A stretch of 64,000 bases of DNA from Nematostella vectensis (Eukaryota; Cnidaria; Anthozoa; Actiniaria; Edwardsiidae): NCBI RefSeq assembly GCF_932526225.1, contig NC_064034.1, positions 18,844,927-18,908,926 on the forward strand, in the 5' to 3' direction. The position numbers were made by a program, and so were the translations under genes. Shown here piece by piece: positions 10,844 through 22,800 of this stretch. The notes beneath the pieces were generated by a model, which had not been told where the DNA came from, ran no database searches, and saw only the letters and a list, made by a program, of their open reading frames with translations. Numbering within the stretch: the first letter of the stretch is position 1; every line of letters begins with the position of its first letter.

Positions 10844-13800
10844 ATGCCTTCACCTGCGGCTCCAAACACAGTTGCTCCAAACGTTGGATTGGAGATGCTT
10901 GAAACTGCATCAAAAGAGGTTGATCGACAGCTTTCCGCGGATCGACAATATCCGGAACTGACAGAACTTTTAGGGGTCACGTCTCAAAGTAAGTCTATTT
11001 CCTTTGATTTTATCGTCATGTGTTAGATAGATAGCACAGTAAGCAACATATGGGTACTTAATGTTTGGTTGATGTAAACTGCCCTTTAAGCGCCATTCTA
11101 ATCATGTCATTTTGCTCATATTTAGGGATTTAGTGCTAAACTGGCTATATACACTTCCAAACGCTAGATAGTAGTAGTACTATTCTTTTTACTACGTTGC
11201 TTTGTACTACTATCATAGCTCAAAATAGTCGTGTTTTTAACATGTTTTTGTTTGAATGTGTCATCTGAAACATGCTTCATCATGCTTAGAATATTGGTAT
11301 TGTTAAAAAGTTTGGATTGAGGAGAGTGTAAGGTATACTAACATAGCAATGAATCTGAAGGTTGGTGAGGGAAGGCTATACTAAGATAGCGGATGATCTT
11401 AATGGTGTAGAAGGACGGATATACAGGTTTTTTTTTAGTTTCAGAATAGGCGGTGGAGATGGGTAAGTAGGGGGTGGAATTTTTAATTAGTTCAAATACT
11501 ACTGTATTATCAAATAGAATAAATAATATTAAAGGATAGTGAGTGGGTGAGGAATATTTTTATTAGTCCTTAAGCATTGACATACTGCCTTTGTCTGTCC
11601 TTGTAGACTCTGTCTCGTTCAGCGGCGTTAATGACTATGACTACCCCTGCCTGTCGTCACCGTCAGTCAGCCTATCAGGAATGGAGCTCATCAGTCCTGT
11701 CAAGAAGGTCCCCCTTCCTGCAGAACTTGTTGAACAGTTTGATCGTATCCTTGTGGGATCACTTTAGCTTTTTTATCTGCAAAAATATATCCTGAACCAT
11801 TTATTTGTTCTCTAGTATTGTAAATGCTGTATATATTGTTTTTGAGGTTGGGAGAGGGGGAGAATGGTAAATGTTAAACATAAATTCTGATTGCCTAGTT
11901 TATCTTCTAAAACCTAATGTTTGCAATGTTAAAAAGTATACATTATGAGTTTGAAAAAAAAACATACTGTATTTGTTAAAATATTTTTTTTAACTGAAGC
12001 ATAGACATGCAATGCAACTGCATGATGGGGCTTTTCCCTGAGATCCGTCGCGCTTGGCTGACTGTTGATAGTGATATCTTTGTTTGGAATTACGAGGATG
12101 GGTAAGGCGGATGTCTGCAATTTTCTACAAATTTCGCTCTATCTTTTAGTCCATCCACCATATTTTTCTACCTTTGCCTCTCTTTTTTTGTTGGATTCAC
12201 ATATTGAATAAGTAGATCATTGCTATGTATCTGCTGCTTTTGACGATTGAAGCACATATTAATTCCACTTCTATTGCTTGATTTTATTGAAACAAAATTG
12301 CAAAATTGTTAAATATTCTTTTTCTTTACAAAAATAGTGGAATAAAAATAAAGTTTTGAGAAATATCAGCATCATTATGAAAATTAAGTATTATATGGTA
12401 CAGTATCTCTACCTTTGTATATTTGCTAATCATTCTGTTTTAATGTAATGTCTAGGAGTGACTTGGCATACTTTGATGGTCTGAGTGAGACCATATTATG
12501 TGCTGGTCTTGTCAAGCCCAAACCAGGTTATGTATAATAATGACAACAAATTTCCTTTTGATATCTACTACCTGTACTAATATTATTGTATCCCTTAGAA
12601 ATCTTGAGGGATTCTGTGAAGTATGTCTTATGCCTTACCACTCCTGTCGACATTGTACTATTAGCTGTCACCTTCACACCAAGAAGCCGAGGTATTTTCA
12701 TTAAGGCACATGACAGTTCTATTTCATAGCTTAAATACCTGAATGGTGGTTCATTTGTTCTGGCATTGTTTAGCCAAACAGGGGTTTTCTTAATTTATTG
12801 CATTTTGCTTCATGGTTTGGATGTCTATTGACTTTTTGCAACATTTCTTTTTTCTTCTTATGTGAATGTTGCTTAAGGAATGATGACCAGGCACTTCTTT
12901 GTTATCATTTACATTAAAAAATATTACAGTCTATTTTCAAGGAAAATCCAAAATAAACTTACCATTATTGTAGTCTGATACTAATGATATTATCAGATAT
13001 AAAGTTTTTTTAAATGGTTACAAAATTGTGCCATGATTGACATTCCTCAAGGCCTTATGATGTTGTTATGTTTGTTATTAACAGGAGCATTGCCAGAAGA
13101 CGGGTTTGCTGAGATGCACCTTCAGCCAGACCCACTGTTTTCAATCCCTTCAGACAATGTGTACATGACATGCGTCACTGGGACTATTCTTGGTCGGGTG
13201 TTTACTGGAGGAAAAGATGGCTGTGTTTATGAAATTGCATACCAGGTAAAATTATATGGCAAATACACAGCAGCCTGTACCTATGAGTTTAGATTATTAG
13301 AGGCTCCACTGTTATTTGTTTCTCATCATTTATCCATTTATCTGAATCGCTCATCATTGAACTGTTTGTCCAGGCTAAGAACAGCTGGTTTCAGGGAAAA
13401 TGCCGCAAGATCAACCACTCTTCAAGCTTGTTCTCCTACCTTGTTCCTTCATTTCTCAGTGTGTCAGGGGAAGGTAAAGTATGCCACATACTGTAACACT
13501 TTTTGTAATACCCTTCCAACAGCTTTTCTCCAAACTGATCATTAATTGGTGTCCTTGACCTTAATATGTCAAATTAATATTTAAGCACATTTATTTATCA
13601 TCTTTTTAATATCCCAGATCCACTGTGTCAGTTAGCTGTTGACAACACCAGAAACATTCTGTACTCAAGATCTGAAAAGGGGACAATTCAGGTATACTGC
13701 GGCCTACTGTATACCCACCCTTTGTTACTCAGCATCTTAAGCTATTATATGTACATAGACACATAGTTGTAAACTTTTATGTCTTTACTGTATATGCTAA

Positions 13801-16800
13801 GTTTAACTGAAAATTGGATCAACAGTGTTGCTCTGCAAATCAGACGTGTTTTAAGCTGCAGCAGCAAATGTAAATTGTGAAATGTACATTTGGAAATGCA
13901 ATGAATCCTCCATGGCCGATTCTACTTTTTTACTGTTGCTGGTTTCTTTCAGGTGTTTGATCTAGGAGCTGATGGCTGTGGGATGAGTTATGTAGCCAGC
14001 CTGACCCAAGACAGCATTGCTCACAAGGCTGCTTCAGCCACAAGGTAACTACATATTGTATTGTATGTATTTGAACATGAGTGCTCTTGTATCAGTAATA
14101 AACTGTTGCTAGTTGCAATTTCCAGTCCTTTTAAGAAGACTCCTCTTCAAATTAAAAAAGTGCCATTTTGCCCAATTAGGAATGTTATATTTGTGTAAGG
14201 AGATTGAGGTACAGAAACTTGGATAACATTCTTTTCTGACCTGCTGAAAAGACCTTACACAAATTTACCCGACCACAATTTGAATGCCACTCAACAATGT
14301 TACATCTACCCGTGAACTAATTTATCATTGATGATATTGTCTCATTTTCTGAATATAGAACTGCTGACTACAGTAATTTCAAGCCTATTGTTCACATTGC
14401 ACCAGTATCTCAGAGTGAATCATCATACATTCAACTAGTAGCCATAACTCAAGCAGGTTTGTATTTATAATAGTGATAGATAGGAAGAAAAACTTGTGAT
14501 TTGAATGTTACTGTAAGTAGGATATTAGGGTGGGGCAGGGGCAGGGGCAGGGGGTTTGCTACTTCGGAGGGGTGGTGTACACCCTACAGACTTGAAAAGG
14601 TTTTCTTTAGATTCTCTTATTATTCACCTTCTGCCAAAAATAATACACACATTTTGACCATCAGAGATTTTATGGTATACATATATGAGTGATATGAAGG
14701 CAGATCACTTCAAAATTTCAGCTGCACTCCTTTTCATATACTGTAGAACACTTATGGAAGGGACTTGGAGGTTTTATGAGAACTAGTTGTAGGCTACCTA
14801 TTTCTAGAATGTTACAGTACACTAAGCAGGACAAAAGCTCATTTACAGTATTTATATTCTGTCATAGGAGGATTTTATTTGCCAACCTCAACATATTCTT
14901 ATTCTCTTTCAGGTGTGCGGCTGTACTTCTGCACGGTCCCATCAAGAGAAATTAATGGCCGCCCCAGTCGACTCAACCTGGTACACATCCGCATGCCACC
15001 TGGCTTTGCACCCTCTGCAACCTCACTAAGGCCATCTCAAGTACATGCTTCTTTCTATCGTCAAGGTAATGTATTTCTGTAACTGTGTTACTATGGTTAT
15101 GGTTTTGGTGTCATGACGCTCTTTCACACACCTCTGTCTACTTGTTAAAAAGGTTTTTTTAAGTTTCATTTGAACTAATAGAATAAAATAACTTTCAACC
15201 CCCTACTGTACTTATAAATCCCCACCACCTACTAAGAAACTACTGGAACCTGTTTTACAATGGCACTCATAAACTGTGACCTTTGATTGTTCAAGGGTCC
15301 ATGTGTTATGTGTAAGCGTGTCAAAAACAGTCACACAACTTGTACTGTGCCATACTTTTTCGTTCATGACACGCTGTGTTGTCATCTGTGCATCTATTAG
15401 AGGACAGACGCACACAAAATTGAGTTCTATTATTGTTAAGTATAAACTACTTCATGAAGTATAAACTGGTTTGTGAGATAGTATGCCTTTTTTTATTCTT
15501 TCCCTCCAGGGATGACAATACTTTCGTCAGCGCAGACTGAGGACACTGATGTATTGTGGGCAATCAGTTCTGACCCCTTTCCCTTTCAGACTCCCTTAAA
15601 GGAAATGCAGGTACATTTATGGTGACTACTTTGACTGATTGTCCTGGTATTTGAGAACAATATCAGACAGTATCACTCCTGCATCCACTGGACTGTGGCT
15701 CAAATCTGTGTTTGCTCAACATGATTATTTTCTAGTTGAAATAACCTGACATGAACAACAGACGGTATGATTAATGTGTGACTTATTCATTTATCTCTTT
15801 CTCAGGTAACTATCCCCCTGGATGGCCGTACCTGGGCAGTTAGTGAAGTCCCTGACTTCTCATCCAACTTGGTGGCTCCCTGCCCTGTTTTATCAGACCG
15901 CTGGCCTGAGCCGCCCATCGTTGTCAAGCAGCATGCCCTCCCTCAGAGGTCATTTGTGGTTTTGAGTGCACAGGTAGGATACTGTCACCAAATCCTCTCT
16001 ATCACCTTTGTAATTATGATTCTGCCTCTAGCTTCCATACAGTATATAGGCCCTTTGCACAGAAAGGAGCTGGACATCTTGCTAAAAGTTGGATGGAATA
16101 ATTCCTTCTTGTGTTATTCTAGGTTTTATTCATTATGGTAGAAAATTTTCAGCCTTCACTATTCTTAATATTTTAAACAATTAAAATGAATCGGCGAAGA
16201 AGAGCTGTAATTATTTGAAAATTGATTCAAATAAGGGACTTTTTCTTTCGTATCTTTTTTGCATGATGCAGCTACTGTAATACTGTATTTCTCATGCCAC
16301 ATGGAAGAAATGACATTCTTCTGTTGACTCTGTCTTATCACTTCACCATTGTTTCTGTCATTCCTCTTATATTTGGACATACTAATCCATTAGTTCCTTT
16401 CATTCCTCTTATATTTGGACATACTAATCCATTAGTTCCTTATTTTCAGGGTAGCTATTTGATGTCAAGTTACAGGCCTGTGGAACAGCTCCATGAGCTT
16501 TTGATCACAAGTCAGGGGTTTGACTCAGAGGCAGTGCAAGCATTTTTTAAACTCCACAAGGTAATTGTACACGAGTTAAGGTGCCAAAATAGTGTCTTGT
16601 ATGTAGCTGGTCTACTATAAGGCCCATATGTCATTTCTGCCTGCAAATCTCATGCATTTCATACTAAACAGAGATCAATTCTAAACTGGAAAAAAAACCT
16701 ATTAAGTGGAAACATCTTAGGGTCCTGACCCAGTACGCAGTTCTGCTCAAGGTTAAACCAATCAGCTATCGAGCTATGATTTGGGGTTTGCACGGCGCAG

Positions 16801-19800
16801 ATCTGCGCCGTTTGAGCCAATCAAACGTTGTAGATCTCGATCACATCAAGGAGGTGTTGACATACAATAACCAGACTACTCTGTATGACATAAATATCTG
16901 GTTATTACATGTCAACAGAGGTCAAAAGCCTTTGTTAATTCTCGAACAAAAGGTAAAACAAAACCTTTGAAAGTCTGAACGAAAACACCTTCCTTTGACT
17001 AAATACAATAAGCTAAAAAGGAGCGACATTATTTTCACAGGTCTTCTTTTATTATTATAGTTTCTCAAATTGATACTTTTTGTGTTTGATATGTGTATTA
17101 TTTTTAGCTTACTTGAAGGGTGCTAATTTTTGGCGCGTTAAGAACAGTGTTCTCAAATACTGGAACATCCTTCGTGTATCTCCTCCTTAGAGTTAATCGA
17201 TTAACTCCAATATAATGCCTTCCTTATTTTCGGAGTTTATGATATTTCTTTAAATACCTTGTATCCCAGAAGAGTCCTTGCTTTAGTTTCCAATTTCAAC
17301 TGGGAGCTTGGCAAGCCTTAATCGGCCACGGCGAACTTGTTACTTTGCTTTCGTTGTAAATGCGCATGCAACCATACAAATATCCATCTTTGGTCGCTTA
17401 ACAGTAAACTAGGAATGATCAAGCTGGCTATAACGCGAGGCAACGCGAGTTGGAGTGCTTATCATTTCAAGTGGTCACAAGACACAAAGCGCAGTCCTGC
17501 GCTTGCATTAGCCAATAATGATACAATTATTCACTTCCTTTAGCGCAGGACTGCTAATGTATCAGCGAATCCCGTATTTAGCGTAATATCGGAACCCACG
17601 TGAACTGGTAACAGGGTCGTGGTGTCTGGCGCAGAGCAGCTATGCCCTTGTCCCTGCCACTTGGTTAAACTACTCGGCTTAGTTTCGTATTTTAAATCAA
17701 ACATATTGATTAAAAATAAACGTGTCACTATATAGTTATGAAAGTGATGCGAAAAGGAAAAACTTGTGAGTTAATTACGAGTTTCGCGCACGACTGCACC
17801 GTTTTGTGCTTATCTTTCAAGATATTTTGTACTTCACTGTTAGCAAAGCGGCCGTTATCTTATCAAATCAAAAATAAACTTAGAATGATCAAGCCACGTG
17901 AAGCAACGCGAGTTGGAGTGCTTATCATTGCAAGTGGTCACAAGACACAAAGCGCAGTCCTGCGCTTCCATTAGCCAATAATGATACAATTATTTACTTC
18001 CTGTCGCGCAGGACTGCTCGTGTATCAGCGAATCCCGTATTTAGCGTGATATCGGAACCCACGTGAACTGCTACCTAGCGCAGAGCAGCAATGCCCTTGT
18101 CCCTGCCACTTGGTTAATCTACTCGGCTTAGTTTCGTATTTTAACTCAAACATATGGATTAAAAATAAACTTGTCACTATATCCAGAGTACTTCTCAATT
18201 ATTTGTTAAGAACTCGCTTATTTTAAGAAATTTCGGGCTCGTTGTGAGAGTAACGCGAAACGGCAAAACTTGAGCGCAGCCCTGCGCTCGCATTAGCCAA
18301 TAATGATACAAGTATTCACTTCCTCTTGCACAGGACTGCTCATGTATCAGCGAATCCCGTATTTAGCGTGATATCGCAACCCACGTGAACTGCTACCTAG
18401 CGCAGAGCAGCAATGCCCTTGTCCCTGCCACTTGGTTAATCTACTCGGCTTAGTTTCGTATTTTCAATCAAACATATTGTTTAAAAAATAAACATGTCAC
18501 TATATAGTTATGAAAGTGATGCGAAACGGGAAAACTTGTGAGTTAATTACGAGTTTCGCGCACGACTGCCCCGTTTTGTGCTAATCTTTTAAGATATTTT
18601 GCACTTTACTGTTAGCAAAGCGGACGTTATCTTATCAAATCAAAAGTAAACTCAAAATGATCAAGCCGGCTATAACGTGAAGCAACGCGAGGTGGAGTGC
18701 TTATCATTGCAATTGGTCACAAGACACAAAGCGCAGTCCTGCTCTTGCATTAGCCAATAATGATACAATTATTTACTTCCTGTCGCGCAGGACTGCGCAT
18801 GTATCAGCGAATCCCGTATTTAGCGTAATATCGGAACCCACGTGAACTGCTACCTAGCGCAGAGCAGCTCTGCCACTTGGTTTATCTACTCGGCTTAGTT
18901 TCGTTTCAATCAAACATATTGATTAAAAATAAACATGTCACTATATAGTTATGAAAGTGAAGCGAAACGGGAAAACTTGTTCTTTATTCTTCTCCAACAA
19001 ATCCAAGTTGAAACTCTTCCAATGTAGTAACTCAAACACGACTGAAAAAATAGCTGAATGCGACCCCTATTTGTACGACATGATCATGCGTGGGAAAACA
19101 TTCTTTAGATTCTACAACTTGCTGTTAACATACGCCTTTTCATTATTATAATGGGCGGCAGGGAGTTCCTGTACTTGTATCGCTTATCTCTAGTGATAAT
19201 TGTATAAAAAATCAAAAGTAATTTACCGAAAAGAAGTCGATCAAATACTGCGCCACTAATCACGTTATCGCAGGCGAGTGTAGCTGGCGTACATCTGTTT
19301 GACAACATGGAACGACATTCCTAATAGTTTAGTAAGTCGCACCTAAAAAAACTACAAGATAATTACAACAAAATCTAGAAAATATAAAGTGAAATATAGA
19401 ATAGAATATACGTCTAGTGACCCTGTCACATTTCAAGATATTTTGTACTTCACTGTTAACAAAGCGGACGTTATCTTATCAAATCAAAAATAAACATAGA
19501 ATGATCAAGCCGGCTATAATGTGAAGCAAGGGGAAGTTGCGCTGGGCAAAATCTCCCACAGAAGAAACACTGTTCGAATGTCAGATTGTCCAGCAGGGCG
19601 TAGACCTCACTATTAATCCCCCTGAAATTGCCGTGGATGTCTTGAGGGAAGAAAGAACACATCTTCGGCACCTGGAGGCAAGTGCGCCACTTAACCGATT
19701 ATTTCATTTTTTGTAGTTTAGATTATTTCAATTTTTTGTAGTTTAGATGCTGATTTTTGTTTCCGGGTGAGGTAAAAAATTACGTTAAATTACGTTTGCT

Positions 19801-22800
19801 TTTTTAGGTCATCCGAGTTTGGGAGAACTGTGACCTCCTATTCGCAAGAATTGGCAGGGTCCTATGGAAGGACTTAAAAACCCTGCAAAAAACATGCCGG
19901 AAGAGCAAGCCGCGGTAATGACTGTTCATATGGCGCCCGGCTGGCAACCTGGCTGGCTAAACGACCAGGTAAGTAGAGACATTATCTTTATAGTTAGGGG
20001 GCGTGTTGGGGATTGAACTCCTTCCATAATTGCTGCTCTGCAATTATTTCATATCGTTTTTCTTGTAGCTTATTGACGCCTATTTATCTTTGATGGAGGA
20101 GCAAAAAAAGAAAATGGTAGAGTGTGTCAGTCTGTCGCCTTCTTGATCACACAGCAATTATTTTAATCAAATTGGAATTTGACGTTCCTTTTTAGTGCAG
20201 CGATCTCTTTCATACCATGTGTTTAGGTGCCATGACACGATATTGAGGCCGGCACTAATGCCGTTCTTGGAAGGATTTCTCGAGGTTATCATCCTATAAT
20301 CGCAAATGAAAAAAGCGTTGTTTTGATATATTGTACAACTCGAAATGATAAAATCCATACCCCTGCGACCATGTAATTCCTCTAATGCTCCTATCCAACA
20401 GAAAAAAACAGTTATCACAGGAACTTGTCATACGTTCAACTCCATCAAGAAAACAGGAAAATGGAGATCGAAGGTAAGAATCAAAAGCAAGAAATGAGAT
20501 ATAGAATTAAACATCGTAAATTAAAAAATTTGGGATATAAATATTTTTAAATCCGCTTCTCGTCATCTGTAGAATAGTACGCGAGGATGCAATGAACAAC
20601 GTTTTCTGTTTCCGTTAGGTAAATCTATCAAAGTACAGCAAAGTGCTTATCCCAGGGCAATTCGACGCTACAAATCACTGGCAATTATGTGTAAGTAAGC
20701 ATTAAGAACGAGCAAGGGTGGTTCTAGGATCTAGGGACTCGATGGATTTTCATGCATTTTCTTGGCATATTACTAAATCTTGATGAGCCAAATGGTAGAA
20801 ACGGTTTAGGTATATCGTATTTGTTTGAATCCCTGTTAGTGTGAACAGTATCTTATTACTATCCACTAAGTACTAATTATGGATATAACTGAGAGCGCTA
20901 TCACTCGCACTCGTTTTAGGTCGTTGACCTTGATGAAGGCACGATTGCTTTGGTGGACCCTATGTCTTTGGAAACTGACATGGACAGTGTCGTTTTTAAT
21001 GAGATGAGGTAAGTTACAACAGGCGATGGAGGGGGGGGGGGCGGGCAATGAAGTAGGTGGTTGTTGTTAGGTCGGAAATAAAACGAGTAGTGATGATAAG
21101 AAAATGTGTAAAAAAACAGTGTCAGTGTTTACTTCCGTTTGCTCCATCAGAGAATTTCTAGAGAAGAGAGAAGGAAATAAAAGCAAAGTGGAGTGGCGAC
21201 AAAAATGGATTGCTCATCCACTACAGATAGATTGTATCAGCTGTGGGGTTTTCATCTTAAAGGTGTATATTCAATTTCTTTTGTTTTCCTATAGCTATTC
21301 GAAAGCAAATACGATGGATTCTCCTAATATATAAGATCATGTAGTAAATATTCATTTAATTTTAACAGATAGCTGAATGCTTAGCATGGGACATGGCTAT
21401 CTCTTCTACCAAAGTAAGTCAGCACTGGGATGCAAAATTGTTGTTTGCAATGTTAAAGACCCCTAAGTAGGGGCATTGCTTTATCTCATCAAGTTAAATC
21501 GACTTATTCTATCTTGAAATATACCCCCTCTGTTCCCTGATTATCAACTATTTTGAATCGATAGGATGACGTAGATGAGTACCGTTACGTTATAGCGGGA
21601 AGACTGATAACCGAAAAATGGTGAAAATGTCAATCCAAAGCGAAGACGAAGTTTCTCTGGGAAAGTGTGACTGGAGGACTAAAACACTGATATCCCACTT
21701 TCGTCGAATGGAGTTTACCAACTGAAGTTTGGAATTTGTTAGAATAGGTAGACAGGTTAATTAGGAGTCCTGAAACAAGTAACAAGAAATGGTTTTGAAC
21801 AAGGTTTATTTCCCCGGGGAGCTTCTTCAGGGTAAAATAGAAATAGATAGGGATGCTAGTCGGGAAATTCGAAAAGTTCCCTAAAAAATACCCGCACACC
21901 CGAAATTGCTACCCTATAAAATACTCCAGAAGCAAAAATGATCCCTAAAAACGCATTTTTTGTATCCTATTTCATAACTAAGAATGAATGACAAATTGTC
22001 AAATATTTTGTTTAGAAATCGAAAGCTTTGCAGTAACAGATGGCAAACTTGAAAAGTAAAAGTCTTCTAGCTGGGTTCTAGAGTTCTTTTAGACTATGTT
22101 TGCTGTTTGTGGCTGGATATAAAAAAAATCGCAATCCCGACGACGCTGCCTCCGCAATTCACGATAGTTTTATCCCGAATACAACAATTATCATAAAAAC
22201 GGCTAAAACGTCTCTGTTGACAAATGTTTCCGGATTCGCCGCGTATCCGGGATAGTTTGACTTTTTGTAGACCATGTCTTAAAATCAACGCGTCTAAAAT
22301 GTAACTGGCTGAGGCGAGCACAGAACTGCGTAGATTGTTATCGATTGAACACACACAAATTATTTACCGTAATGATTTTTACTCTGCAAATAACTATGCG
22401 ATAATGTTTTCTCGGGACAAATGTCATTGCTTGTTTTTTGCGTGATAGTAGCTTAGTAGTAGTCAGTAAATGAAGGTCTAGTTTTGCTTGTTCCTCTATC
22501 TACTAAGAAATACCTGAAATATCCTTTGTGGTAATTCGAGCGTGATATGCTTAAAACAAGGTCAAAGGAAGGTGTTTTCGTTCAGACTTTCAGAGGTTTT
22601 GTTTTACTTTTTGTTCGAGAATTAACAAAGGCTTTTGACCGCTGTTGACATGTAATAACCAGATATTTATGTCATACAGAGTAGTCTGGCTATTGTATGT
22701 CAACACCTCCTTGATGTGACCGAGATCTATAACGTCTGATTGGCTCAAACCGCGCAGATCTGCGCCGTGCAAACCCCAAATCATAGCTCGATAGCTGATT

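Noticed and set aside
16776-16970. 64-codon frame present in both transposon TIRs
   Set aside because: It has no domain similarity and falls entirely in the inverted repeats. Its conservation follows from TIR identity.
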